Source of the DNA: DAOPYU01 sp942493245 | GTDB lineage: Bacteria; Sumerlaeota; Sumerlaeia; UBA8349 | Reading direction: 5' to 3' | Assembly: GCA_942493245.1 (NCBI GenBank) | Contig: OW818685.1 | Span: 3,286,001-3,350,000, forward strand | DNA: 64,000 bases | Shown: positions 35,067-44,472 of the stretch, one piece after another | Position numbering within the stretch: position 1 is the stretch's first letter | How the letters are laid out: each line of letters begins with the position of its first letter | The notes under the pieces: model-generated | Database searches by the model: none | What the model was told of the DNA's origin: nothing | What the model saw: the letters and a program-made list of their open reading frames with translations, nothing else | Translations under genes and position numbers: made by a program

Positions 35067-35948
35067 TTACATGTATCCTTCCCGTCTCAAGGTTTCCAGT
35101 GTGCCGCCGCCGTCCTTGTCCTGCTCCCGCCCGGAACGCTCGGCGATGTTCAAGAATTTACCGCTTCGCAGTTCCTCGATCACCTCGTCCACGGTTCTTG
35201 CGGTGGACTCGACCGGCTGGGTGCAGGGCCAGCACCCCAGCGAACGGTAACGCCTCCCCTGTCCCTGGTCGAAGTAGAGCGGCGTGACCGGAATCCGCTC
35301 GCGCTGGATGTATTCCCAGATGTCCAGTTCGGTCCAGTCCAGCAACGGGTGAATCCGCAGGTGCGTTCCCGGCGCAAAGTCGGTCGTGTACTGTTTCCAG
35401 AGTTCCGGCGGCTGATCGTCCACATCCCAGCTGTTCGCGCGGTCGCGGGGCGAGAAGTAGCGTTCCTTGGAACGCGAACCTTCCTCGTCGGCCCGCACAC
35501 CGGCAATGACCCCGGTGTACGGATCGGTGTTGCTGTCCAGCTCGTATTGTCCCGTGGCATGATTGAAGCGTTGGCGCGGCCACTCGCCCGAAAGCGTGTG
35601 CTTGAGCGCCTCGCTTTTCAGCTTGCGGCAGCAGGTCAGGCGATCAACGCCCCCGCCAGGAAATGTCTGCTTCTCTTCCAGAGCCGCCTGATTCCGGCCT
35701 ACGACCATGTTCAACTGCCACTGGCGGGCCAATTGGTCACGGTACTCGATCATCTCGGGAATCTTATAGGTCGTATCAATGTGAACCAAGGGAAAAGGAA
35801 CATGGCCGAAGAAGGCTTTGCGCGACAACCAGAGCATTACGGTCGAGTCCTTGCCGATGGACCACAGCATGCACAAACTTTTAAACTCGCGGTAGGCTTC
35901 CCGCAAAATATGAACGCTTTTGGCTTCCAGATGATCCAGGGGATCCAT
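35067..35948 (-). CDS. cysD: Sulfate adenylyltransferase small subunit (CysD)
   Basis: 293 residues, the usual length. It has the PP-loop SIGKDST, the CysD signature MLWLSRKAFFG, VHIDTTYKIPEM, GVRADEEGSRSKER and LGCWPCTQPVES. It is the catalytic ATP-pyrophosphatase of the CysND heterodimer that activates sulfate, placed between the APS reductase and cysN genes on the same strand. Confidence 0.96.
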   Translation of the reverse strand: MDPLDHLEAKSVHILREAYREFKSLCMLWSIGKDSTVMLWLSRKAFFGHVPFPLVHIDTTYKIPEMIEYRDQLARQWQLNMVVGRNQAALEEKQTFPGGGVDRLTCCRKLKSEALKHTLSGEWPRQRFNHATGQYELDSNTDPYTGVIAGVRADEEGSRSKERYFSPRDRANSWDVDDQPPELWKQYTTDFAPGTHLRIHPLLDWTELDIWEYIQRERIPVTPLYFDQGQGRRYRSLGCWPCTQPVESTARTVDEVIEELRSGKFLNIAERSGREQDKDGGGTLETLRREGYM

Positions 35949-35974
35949 GTGATCGAGTCCTTTCGATTAAGAAT

Positions 35975-36736
35975 TCATTTTGTCTCTGTCGTTGAAGAGG
36001 CAACTTGCGCCGGTGCCATCTCTTTTCGCCTGTGCAAACCGCATTCCTTGTGTTCCGGGCTTTCCCACCACCAGCGTCCCGCGCGAATGTCCTCGCCCGG
36101 CGTGACTGCGCGGGTGCAACAGGCGCACCCGATGGAGGGAAAACCCTGGTCGTGCAACGAATGATACGGCACCTCCTGCTCCCGGATGTAAGCCCAAACC
36201 CGATCATCCGTCCAATCGGCCAGGGGATTGATCTTGAACAACCCATTGACGGAGTCCCACTCCACGCAATCCAGACCTCGCCGCGTCACCGCCTGTTCCC
36301 GCCGCACCCCGCAGACCCAGGCCGCGTGTCCGGCCAGCGCCCGCCGTAACGGCTGGACTTTGCGCACCTGACAACACGCGCGGCGCAGATCGACATTCTG
36401 ACGGTAACAGTCCAGACCGTACTCATTCACCAGTCGCTCGACGTCGGACGCCTCGGGGAAATAAATCTTGATTTTCAGTCCGTAGCGCCGTTCTGTCCGA
36501 ATCAGCAGGTCATAGGTTTCGGGAAAAAGCCGCCCCGTATCGAGGGTGAAAATCGGCAGCGTGCGAGCGTGCCGCGCAATCAGACTGGTCAGGACCTGGT
36601 CCTCCAGTCCCAGCGAACTGGCAAAAACGGCCTGATGGGCGAAACGCCGAACCGTCCATTGCAGGATTTCCGCAACCGAAGCCCCGTCCAGTTCTCTGGA
36701 CCATGCAGCCGCCTGTTCTTGCGCCGATATTGACAT
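35975..36736 (-). CDS. cysH: Adenylylsulfate (APS) reductase, thioredoxin/CysH family, 4Fe-4S type
   Basis: 253 residues from the ATG at 36736, placed after the upstream stop. The paired cysteines C121-C122 and the CxxC C204-C207 (SIGCACCTR) form the 4Fe-4S site that marks APS-using enzymes. The catalytic ECGLH (C232) is near the C-terminus. FASSLGLEDQVL and FTLDTGRLFPETY are family landmarks. Direct APS use removes the need for an APS kinase, which fits the degenerate kinase domain on CysN. The product, sulfite, is the substrate of the reductase encoded at the operon end. Confidence 0.94.
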   Translation of the reverse strand: MSISAQEQAAAWSRELDGASVAEILQWTVRRFAHQAVFASSLGLEDQVLTSLIARHARTLPIFTLDTGRLFPETYDLLIRTERRYGLKIKIYFPEASDVERLVNEYGLDCYRQNVDLRRACCQVRKVQPLRRALAGHAAWVCGVRREQAVTRRGLDCVEWDSVNGLFKINPLADWTDDRVWAYIREQEVPYHSLHDQGFPSIGCACCTRAVTPGEDIRAGRWWWESPEHKECGLHRRKEMAPAQVASSTTETK

Positions 36737-36761
36737 CTTCGTCCCTTTCCGACCCAAACGC

Positions 36762-36995
36762 TCAGATTTCGTAATCGTTCTCCGCCGTGACACGACCGTA
36801 GCGAATCCGATCCCAGACTCGTTCATGGAAGTAATACCCCCCGATTTTCACGACCACGTCCAGAAGGCCAATCGTGGCAGCCAGTCCCACCTGATGGGTC
36901 AGAAGCAGGGTGATGGTGGCGGTCAAAGAGGCGCCCAGCAGGCGATAAGTCAGGGCTTTTGCGAGACTGCGGCGATGATTTTCCCAGTAAGACAT
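36762..36995 (-). CDS. DUF2061 small membrane protein
   Basis: 77 residues from the ATG at 36995 (an in-frame TTG lies just upstream). It has the DUF2061 pattern SLAKALTYRLLGASLTATIT and DVVVKIGGYYFHERVWDRI, with two membrane segments. DUF2061 genes recur at the head of sulfate-assimilation operons, as here before cysH; the role is unknown. Confidence 0.88.
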   Translation of the reverse strand: MSYWENHRRSLAKALTYRLLGASLTATITLLLTHQVGLAATIGLLDVVVKIGGYYFHERVWDRIRYGRVTAENDYEI

Positions 36996-37658
36996 CAATT
37001 AAACTCCAATTCGATCAAATTTGTGATATTTCAGACTGCAAGCACTCACAAACCCACAAAAAAACGCAGACCTCACCTCGATATTAAGAGAACACCCGAT
37101 ACCCAAGCCGCCTGACAATGATTCCCACAGAAAATAACGGGAACCGCCTACTTCTACCTTACGGAGGCTCGATCGGAGTTTATTCCCGATCAAGTTAATC
37201 CCAATCCTACGCATTGCAAGCGCTCGTGTCAAGAACAATCTTTATATTCTCGACCATAATAGTGATAATATGCGAAAATGCCACAAACACTCTCTTTCTT
37301 CACCCAAAAACTCGACCGGCTCGATCAGTGTATCCTCACTCCTCTCCCCCAAAACTCTGTCGTTCACCCCAATCGCTTTCTATCGGCCCTCGAAAAACGC
37401 GGAAGAACGAGAACCCCCGATCTGAATCTGAACACCCATCCTGGAATCTCTCTGGAGATCCAGAAGATGCCTGATTACCCAAGGTTTGCGCCCTCGACTA
37501 TTGTTTTCCGGTTCAAAAAAATTTTCACGGGAATCGCCCGTTCATGCCGTACCGGGTCAGATTCACTCGGGATATTTTGCTTGATCTTTTGGTCCCTCTT
37601 CCAGTAAGCCATGAAAGACGTGTGTATTTATACTCTGGGAAAGAGAGACCGACTTGCC
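36996..37658. other. Divergent intergenic region between the cys operon and the rhamnosidase gene
   Basis: About 660 bases, AT-richer than the flanks, with no recognisable gene (a 109-codon open frame at 37278-37607 has no homology I can see). A dyad GATCGG...CCGATC lies at 37171-37176/37186-37191 and could be an operator. No convincing promoter boxes were found. Confidence 0.4.
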
Positions 37659-40064
37659 ATGAAACGCGCCTGTTTGCTTGCCCTTGTGCTGGGCCTGTTG
37701 CCATTGGGTTCCCATGCGCAGAACCCCGATCCACTCCGTATCCGGAATGCGATGGTCAAAACAAACTGGACGGCTCGATGGATCGGTCCGAACAAGGCCC
37801 AACTGGATGCCCAGCCCGCCTCTTCAACCTATCCCGAGAAACATCCGCGCGCCAAAGACCCGCTGGCCAATACCTGGATCGCCTGCCGCAAGACGTTCGA
37901 CCTGACCCAGGTTCCGTCAACGGTCCCGGCTCATATTGCGGTAGATTCGAAATACTGGCTCTGGGTCAACGGACGTCTGGCCGTTTTTGAAGGCCAACTG
38001 AAGCGCGGTCCCACCCCGCAGGACACCTATTTCGACGAAATAGACTTGGCGCCGTACCTCCAGGAGGGGAAGAACACCCTCGCGATTCTGGTCTGGTACT
38101 TTGGCAAAACCGGCTTTTCCCACGTCAGCAGCGGCAAACCCGGCCTGCTTTTTGAAGCTAATCTGGGAGGCCAGACGCTTGTGAGCGACGCCTCGTGGAA
38201 AGTTCAGATCCACCCGGCCTACCTGGATCGGAGCCAGGAAGGGGAACAGCCCAATTTCCGGTTGTCCGAGTCCAACGTCATTTTCGACGCGCCGAAAGAC
38301 ACCCTGGAAGGGTGGACGCGCCCGGAGTATGCCGACTCGGACTGGCCCACCGCCGCCGAGTATGGTAAAGCCCCCGTCGCGCCCTGGAATGCGCTCTGGA
38401 AACGCCCCATCCCCCTCTTCAAGGATTACGGATTGCTGGCGTATGCCAACGATGAAAATCTTCCGAAAGAAGGGACAGGTGGGGTCATTGAGGCCCAACT
38501 GCCCTACAACTGCCATATCACTCCCTACCTCGACATCGAGGCGCCCGCAGGTCTGACCATCGGGATTCAGACGGATCACCACAAGGGGGGGGGGGAACCG
38601 AACGTACGGGCGGAATACATCACGCGGGCGGGCCGCCAGACCTACGAATCGCTCGGGTGGATGAACGGCCACAAAATCCTCTACACTATCCCCAAGGGGG
38701 TGAAAATCCTGGCGCTCAAATTCCGCGAGACGGGCTACAACACCGCCTTCACCGGCGCTTTCGAGTGCAACGACCCCTTCTACAACACGCTGTGGCAAAA
38801 GGCCCGCCGCACGCTCTACGTCACCATGCGCGACACCTATATGGACTGTCCCGACCGCGAGCGGTCGCAGTGGTGGGGCGACGCAGTCAATGAACTGGGC
38901 GAGGCGTTCTACTCGCTCGACGTCAAGAGCCACCTCATCACCCGCAAGGGGATCGTGGAACTGGTCAACTGGCAGCGGGAGAATAAAACGCTGTTTTCCC
39001 CCATGCCGGGCAATTACAACACCGAATTGCCTCTGCAAATGCTGGCCAGCGTGGGGTACTACGGTTTCTGGACCTATTATCTGAACACCGGCGACGCGGA
39101 ACCGATCTGGTACGCCTACCCGAAAGTGAAGGACTACCTGAGCGTCTGGAAACTTGACGCGGACGGTCTGGTGATTCCCCGCAAAGGGGAGTGGGACTGG
39201 GGCGACTGGGGAGAAAACATTGACATGAAAGTCCTCACCAGTGAGTGGTACTACCTGGCCCTCAAAGGGGCGATCAATATGGCGAACCTGTCCGGACACC
39301 CGGAAGACGTGCCGGTGTACGAGAAACAGATGGACACGATCCGCAAGGCGTTCGAGGCGAAGTTCTGGACCGGTTCGGAATACCGCGATCCCGATTACAA
39401 GGGCCAGACCGACGACCGCGCCAACAGCATGGCGGTGGTGGCGGGATTGGCCGGACCGGACAAGTGGGACAAGATCAAGACGGTTCTCGCCACTCAGTAC
39501 CACGCCAGTCCTTACATGGAAAAATACGTGGAAGAAGCGCTTTTCCTGATGCACGACGCGAAAGCGGCCCAGGCCCGGATGAAAAAACGGTTCACCGGCA
39601 TGGTCCAGAGTCCTCTGACCACCCTTCCCGAAATGTGGGAAGGGGGCACAAACAACCACGCCTGGACGGGCGGCCCCCTGACGTTGATTTCTCAGTACGC
39701 CGTGGGGGTGGCGCCGCGCGAAGCGGCTTACAAGACATTCCAGGTCCTCCCCCAGATGGGCGAACTCACCATGGCGAAGGCGCGCGTGGACAGTGTGGCG
39801 GGCGTGATAGACGTGGCGTTGAAACGTGACGAGAAAACATTCAACTTGGACCTGACCGCTCCGGCCAACACTACCGCGATTGTGGGAATTCCGAAAGACG
39901 CCTTGAACAAGATCGCCCGGATCGAAGCCAATGGGCAATCGGTCTGGAAGAATGGAACGTCGGCAGACCCGTTGAAGGATCTGAAGTTCGAGTCCGAAGA
40001 CGCGCATTATGTCCTGTTCCGTGTCTCCTCCGGCAAGTGGGCCTTTGCCGCTTTTGTGGAATAA
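37659..40064 (+). CDS. Secreted alpha-L-rhamnosidase, GH78 family
   Basis: 801 residues from the ATG at 37659. The signal peptide MKRACLLALVLGLLPLGSHA decides the start over the upstream frame. N-terminal beta-sandwich modules are followed by an (alpha/alpha)6 barrel with the GH78 landmarks DTYMDCPDRERSQWWGDA, GEWDWGDWGEN and GGTNNHAWTGGP. It should release L-rhamnose from plant or microbial glycans outside the cytoplasm. The downstream rhamnose isomerase, aldolase and RhaT fit. A run of 11 G in frame (38585-38595) is a potential slippage site. Confidence 0.92.
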   Translation: MKRACLLALVLGLLPLGSHAQNPDPLRIRNAMVKTNWTARWIGPNKAQLDAQPASSTYPEKHPRAKDPLANTWIACRKTFDLTQVPSTVPAHIAVDSKYWLWVNGRLAVFEGQLKRGPTPQDTYFDEIDLAPYLQEGKNTLAILVWYFGKTGFSHVSSGKPGLLFEANLGGQTLVSDASWKVQIHPAYLDRSQEGEQPNFRLSESNVIFDAPKDTLEGWTRPEYADSDWPTAAEYGKAPVAPWNALWKRPIPLFKDYGLLAYANDENLPKEGTGGVIEAQLPYNCHITPYLDIEAPAGLTIGIQTDHHKGGGEPNVRAEYITRAGRQTYESLGWMNGHKILYTIPKGVKILALKFRETGYNTAFTGAFECNDPFYNTLWQKARRTLYVTMRDTYMDCPDRERSQWWGDAVNELGEAFYSLDVKSHLITRKGIVELVNWQRENKTLFSPMPGNYNTELPLQMLASVGYYGFWTYYLNTGDAEPIWYAYPKVKDYLSVWKLDADGLVIPRKGEWDWGDWGENIDMKVLTSEWYYLALKGAINMANLSGHPEDVPVYEKQMDTIRKAFEAKFWTGSEYRDPDYKGQTDDRANSMAVVAGLAGPDKWDKIKTVLATQYHASPYMEKYVEEALFLMHDAKAAQARMKKRFTGMVQSPLTTLPEMWEGGTNNHAWTGGPLTLISQYAVGVAPREAAYKTFQVLPQMGELTMAKARVDSVAGVIDVALKRDEKTFNLDLTAPANTTAIVGIPKDALNKIARIEANGQSVWKNGTSADPLKDLKFESEDAHYVLFRVSSGKWAFAAFVE

Positions 40065-40087
40065 CCTGCCTTGACGCGCTTTCTGCG

Positions 40088-40130
40088 CCCGGCGCGGTCC
40101 CCGGTTCCCCACCGGTTTGACCGCGCCGGG
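40088..40130. other. Hairpin between the rhamnosidase and hydrazine-synthase-like genes
   Basis: Twelve-base perfect arms CCCGGCGCGGTC (40088-40099) and GACCGCGCCGGG (40119-40130), with a nested CCGGT/ACCGG stem. No T-run follows; it may attenuate or stabilise transcripts. Confidence 0.5.
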
Positions 40131-40192
40131 GAGCGGGGTTTCGCCCGATCCCCCCTCCCTACATTCCTCAATTCAAGATGTGAGACGGTCTT

Positions 40193-43100
40193 ATGATGCG
40201 GTATTTTGTTCAGATGCTTTCGGTTCTCTCTGTCGTGAACCTTCTTTTCGTCGGCCCGCCCTCCTGCCTTTGCGCAGCGGAACCTTTGCCCGTTCCATCC
40301 TGGTCCGATGCGCTGATTCGCGCCCGAGACGGATTGACCGCACCGGGAACGTCCCCAGAAGCGCGGGAAATCCGCGCCGGCGCCGTTCTGAATAATCTAT
40401 TCAACGATTTTCCGGTTCAAACCGACTGGGCGCTTCAGGACGACGGCGAGGCGTTTCTCGACTGGCTTCAGGGACGCCTGAACGATACCGATTTTCTCCG
40501 AACTTGGACCGAGCGAACGCTTGTCGCCGTTCCGGAGGAAACTCGGGCCGCTCTTCAGGCCGATTTCGACACAATAGCCTCGGCAACCGAACCCAAACCC
40601 TGGCTTAACCTGTACGAGAAAGTCTGCGAGGCGCGCCGTCTCGCGAGATTGAAACCCCTCCAGGCCCAATGGCCGCGTCTGGTTTTCACCCAGCATTTTA
40701 ACCTGGGCGGGTCGCATTACGCCTACACCGAAGCGCAAAGCGACGCGCAAAATGAACGCAGTTTCGTCCCCGGTTCCGCTCTGTGTCTGTTCGACACGGC
40801 AGGCGCTCGCGGCAAGGTCGAAGTCCTGCTCGAATCGCCCGAGGGGGTGATTCGCGACCCCGATGTTTCCTACGACGGCAAACGGATCCTGTTCTCCTGG
40901 AAGAAGTCCGACCGGGAGGACGATTACCACCTGTATGAAATGGATATCGAATCGCGCCAGGTGCGGCAGATCACTGAAGGCCTTGGGTTTGCCGACTACG
41001 AGGGAATCTACCTGCCCGATGGGAACCTGCTGTTCAACTCGACGCGGTGTGTACAGACGGTGGATTGCTGGTGGACGGAGGTGAGCAATCTCTACACCTG
41101 CGACGCCAACGGGAAAATGTTGCGCCGTCTGACGTTCGACCAGGTGCATGACAACTTTCCCCAGACGCTCGAAGACGGACGGGTGGTTTACACCCGCTGG
41201 GACTACAACGACCGCGGTCAACTTTATCCCCAACCGCTTTTCCAGATGAATCCAGACGGAACGGGACAGAGCGAATTTTACGGGAACAATTCCTGGTTCC
41301 CGACGACAATCCTCCACGCTCGCGGCATCCCCGGTACTCAAAAACTTCTGGCCCTTGCCACAGGACACCACTCCCTCCAGACCGGGAAACTGATCGAGAT
41401 TGATCCGGCGCTGGGACGGCAGGAAAACAGCGGGGTGAAACTGATTGCGCCCGAACGCGAAACCCCGGCAGACCGGGTGGACGCTTATGGTCAGGACGGC
41501 GACCAGTTTCAGTATCCCTATCCAATGGACGAGGAAAAATTCCTTGTCTCATTTACATCCCGATTCCAACAGAGAAATCCCTGGGAAAACCGGTATGGAA
41601 TCTATTTCATGACGCGCGCGGGTCATCGGGAACTGCTGGTGTACAATCCCCGGATCTCGTCCAATCAGGCCATCCCCCTGGCGCCGCGTCGGGCGCCCCA
41701 TACCCGGCCCAGCAGCGTGAACTACGCAAAAGACACGGGGACCTATTACATCCAGAACATCTACAGCGGCCCCGGCCTGAAAGGGGTCAAACCGGGCACG
41801 ATCAAATCCGTCCGGGTGGTCGCACTGGAATTTCGCCCGACAGGGATCGGAGAAAACGGAAATTGGGGACATGCGGGAAGTTCGGATGTCAGTACCCCTG
41901 TTTCCCTGGGCAATGGTTCCTGGGATGTGAAAACCGTTCTGGGCAATGCTCTGGTCTATGAGGACGGTTCGGCGTTTTTCACGGTACCCGCACGGACGCC
42001 GATTTATTTTCAGGCGCTCGATGCCCAAGGCCGCTCGGTCCAGACCATGCGTAGCTGGTCCACCCTGCAACCGGGCGAAAACGCCTCCTGTGTGGGGTGC
42101 CACGAGACGAAAAACAGTACCCCGCTCGCTCCCCGCCCCGTCTCTCAGGCGATGCGCAATGCCCCCCAGGACTTGGAACCATTTTACGGTCCCGCGCGCG
42201 GCTTCAGTTTCGAAAAGGAGATTCAGCCCATCCTGGACCGGCACTGCGTCGTCTGTCACGACAATCGGGGACAGCGCACGAGTCGCTCCCTCAAAGCGCG
42301 GTATGGGTGGAGGGGCCGAGAATTCAACCACCATCCGGCCCCGATACTCGAACCGGGCAGCCAATGGCGGTACACAACCCTCGCGCCAGGCAAGGGATGG
42401 GAAAAGCCGGATTTTGATTCTGCCACCTGGTCAACCGGTCAGGGCGGCTTTGGCCAGAACCGCCTGGAACAGGCGCCGGGCGTGGCCACTCCGTGGGAAA
42501 GCGGCGAACTTTATCTGCGGACCCCATTCAGACTGAACGGCGATCCGAAATCGTATCGCCTCGGCTTTATTTCGAACCACATCGGCGAAGCCCGCATCTA
42601 CCTCAACGGAGTTCTGGCAGCCGAGACTACCGGTTATCTGGCAGCCTACCAGATCCCACTCGCCTCCCCCGACGCAGTCAAAACCCTCCATGAGGGAGAA
42701 AACCTGATTGCGGTTCAGGTCAAACAGACCGTCTGGCAACGCTACTTCGATCTGGCCATCGTCAACCTGGGGCAGGAAGAAAACCCCGCCGACTCCACCC
42801 GCAATCTCCCGGGTCAGGCATTCAGTTTGTTGAAGGAGAAAAACCTCGATCCAATCGCCAAACGCTTCTGGAGCGATTCCTATCTGACCCTGACAAATGC
42901 CTGTCTGCCAGAGAGAATGCTGGCTCGGCCAACGCATCTGGTCAACTTCTACGCGGCCCAGACCCCTCCCGATATGTTACCTCCCTACTACGCCGGTTCT
43001 GCCGTCAGCGAAATTTTCACACTGCTCGAGAAAGAGCATGGCGGCGCCAAACTCAGTAAAGAAGAATTCGAAAAACTCGCCTGCTGGATAGACCTTGGAG

Positions 43101-43306
43101 TCCCCTATTGCGGGGACTATGAGGAAGCGAATGCCTGGAGCGAGATCGAGAAGGAAAAGTACAACCATTATCTGGCCAAACGACGGAACATGGAGGCCCG
43201 GGAACGCGAAAACATTCAGGCATATCTGAACAGCCTGACGCCTTCCCCGGCCTCGGGACAGACGGTCCCGGCTTTTGGGGCGCAGGAAGCGCTGTATCAG
43301 CACTGA
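40193..43306 (+). CDS. Secreted hydrazine-synthase-alpha-like protein with two CxxCH haem motifs
   Basis: 1037 residues. The signal peptide ends near CLCAAE. A beta-propeller-like region of TolB type follows (DPDVSYDGKRILFSWKK, YEMDIESRQVRQI, PDGNLLFNSTR). The C-terminal part has c-type haem motifs CVGCH (from residue 633) and CVVCH (from residue 685), and a further carbohydrate-binding-like insert (WSTGQGGFGQNR, YLRTPFRLNG). The layout matches the hydrazine-synthase-alpha-related proteins abundant in PVC bacteria, which are not thought to make hydrazine. It follows the rhamnosidase gene by 128 bases in the same direction, suggesting a shared role in polysaccharide use. Confidence 0.8.
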   Translation: MMRYFVQMLSVLSVVNLLFVGPPSCLCAAEPLPVPSWSDALIRARDGLTAPGTSPEAREIRAGAVLNNLFNDFPVQTDWALQDDGEAFLDWLQGRLNDTDFLRTWTERTLVAVPEETRAALQADFDTIASATEPKPWLNLYEKVCEARRLARLKPLQAQWPRLVFTQHFNLGGSHYAYTEAQSDAQNERSFVPGSALCLFDTAGARGKVEVLLESPEGVIRDPDVSYDGKRILFSWKKSDREDDYHLYEMDIESRQVRQITEGLGFADYEGIYLPDGNLLFNSTRCVQTVDCWWTEVSNLYTCDANGKMLRRLTFDQVHDNFPQTLEDGRVVYTRWDYNDRGQLYPQPLFQMNPDGTGQSEFYGNNSWFPTTILHARGIPGTQKLLALATGHHSLQTGKLIEIDPALGRQENSGVKLIAPERETPADRVDAYGQDGDQFQYPYPMDEEKFLVSFTSRFQQRNPWENRYGIYFMTRAGHRELLVYNPRISSNQAIPLAPRRAPHTRPSSVNYAKDTGTYYIQNIYSGPGLKGVKPGTIKSVRVVALEFRPTGIGENGNWGHAGSSDVSTPVSLGNGSWDVKTVLGNALVYEDGSAFFTVPARTPIYFQALDAQGRSVQTMRSWSTLQPGENASCVGCHETKNSTPLAPRPVSQAMRNAPQDLEPFYGPARGFSFEKEIQPILDRHCVVCHDNRGQRTSRSLKARYGWRGREFNHHPAPILEPGSQWRYTTLAPGKGWEKPDFDSATWSTGQGGFGQNRLEQAPGVATPWESGELYLRTPFRLNGDPKSYRLGFISNHIGEARIYLNGVLAAETTGYLAAYQIPLASPDAVKTLHEGENLIAVQVKQTVWQRYFDLAIVNLGQEENPADSTRNLPGQAFSLLKEKNLDPIAKRFWSDSYLTLTNACLPERMLARPTHLVNFYAAQTPPDMLPPYYAGSAVSEIFTLLEKEHGGAKLSKEEFEKLACWIDLGVPYCGDYEEANAWSEIEKEKYNHYLAKRRNMEARERENIQAYLNSLTPSPASGQTVPAFGAQEALYQH

Positions 43307-43345
43307 GGGTAAACCATCGGACGAACCAGTGGGGGGGGGCGCGGG

Positions 43346-44224
43346 TTATTTTCGCGGAAGCACGGTGCGCCGCCGATAATCCCGGGGCGATTCGCCCATG
43401 ATGCGGGAAAACTGGCGGGCGAAGTAGTTGCTGTCGGTAAAACCGACCCGGAAAGCGATTTCGGTCACCGTCTGATCGCCCGAGCGGAGCAGTTCGCACG
43501 CTTTCTGGACCCGGAGCCGAATAAGATAGGCGACCGGGGAGCACCCGGTGCTTCGCTTAAAGAACCGTTGCAGACTGCTGCGCGACATGTGCGCCACGCG
43601 GGCCAGTTCCTGAAGCGCGATGGGGCTGGCGTAGCGCTCTTCCAGATATCCGATGACCGATCCCATCCGCAACAGAGGCTGGAGGGAAGGGGCCTGTGCC
43701 TGCGAGTAGCAACGGGACAGGTACCCAATGATCTGCATGAACGCGGCGGTACAATGGAACGCGTAAGCGGGTTCTTTGGCCGCGGTCTCGCGTTCGAGCA
43801 TCTCGGTCAGGCCCGCCACATGCTCGAGTTGTTCGGAGGTGAGCCGCAGTCGGCTTTCGAAGCCATGCTCGTCGCGGTAGAGCGGTTCCAGGGCAAACAG
43901 GGCGTGGTATCCGGGCAAATTCCGCAGGTCCGCCATCGGCAGCTGCATCTTGCGCATGTCGAAGAGGATATTGACCAGGACCAGATTGTCCAGATCGCGA
44001 TAGCCGTGGGCGCGGTCGCCCTGAATCACAAAAGCGTCCCCAGCCTGCACCTCGTAGGCCGATTTTTCGGTGAAATGGACCCCGCGTCCCCCGAAAATCA
44101 CCACCAGTTCAAAGAACTGATGGGTGTGGAGCGGGTAGGGTTCCTGTGGATTGCGCCGAATGAGACGAATGGGCAGGTTTTCGTCTTCAAAAAATTCACG
44201 GACGGTGAGGTGTTGAGCGGACAT
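43346..44224 (-). CDS. AraC-family regulator of the rhamnose locus
   Basis: 292 residues. An N-terminal cupin sensor domain (PYPLHTHQFFELVVIFGGRG, VQAGDAFVIQGDRAHGY) is followed by the two-HTH AraC domain ending in GFTDSNYFARQFSRIMGESPRDYR. It resembles RhaS/RhaR in layout and lies divergent from the aldolase/isomerase genes. It is therefore probably their rhamnose-responsive activator. Confidence 0.92.
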   Translation of the reverse strand: MSAQHLTVREFFEDENLPIRLIRRNPQEPYPLHTHQFFELVVIFGGRGVHFTEKSAYEVQAGDAFVIQGDRAHGYRDLDNLVLVNILFDMRKMQLPMADLRNLPGYHALFALEPLYRDEHGFESRLRLTSEQLEHVAGLTEMLERETAAKEPAYAFHCTAAFMQIIGYLSRCYSQAQAPSLQPLLRMGSVIGYLEERYASPIALQELARVAHMSRSSLQRFFKRSTGCSPVAYLIRLRVQKACELLRSGDQTVTEIAFRVGFTDSNYFARQFSRIMGESPRDYRRRTVLPRK

Positions 44225-44472
44225 GGAACGATCTCTTCGTAAATTCAGGCCACAGGAGAAGACGGTTTAACGGTCAATTGAATCTTTTTGTCTTGGAACA
44301 GATCCTCGGAATCATTCCGCACACCGATTCGACCCCACCCGGACAGGGTTGGAGTGTGCAGAGAAGCCTGAGCAGATCGTGCTGATATTTGCGCCGATTG
44401 TCAAGGTTTTTTCCTTTTTTCTCCCCCATACTCAGGCGGGTTATTTGACTGACGTAAGGAGCGCTTCTCATC
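44225..44472. promoter_or_regulatory. Divergent regulatory region of the rhamnose locus
   Basis: 248 bases between the araC-type gene and the aldolase gene, necessarily holding both promoters. A TTGAATC half-site at 44278-44284 recurs upstream of rhaT. AAGGAG at 44456-44461 precedes the aldolase ATG. No clear -35/-10 pair stands out. Confidence 0.45.

Noticed and set aside
37278..37607. 109-codon open frame before the rhamnosidase gene
   Set aside because: No recognisable pattern, AT-rich surroundings and no good ribosome site; probably chance.
37917..40112. Long minus-strand open frame opposite the rhamnosidase gene (and similar ones opposite cysN and the RND pump)
   Set aside because: Shadows of GC-rich coding sequence; the opposite strand encodes well-known families.
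40193..43306. True hydrazine synthase (anammox)
   Set aside because: No beta/gamma subunit genes or other anammox genes; such homologues are widespread in non-anammox PVC bacteria.
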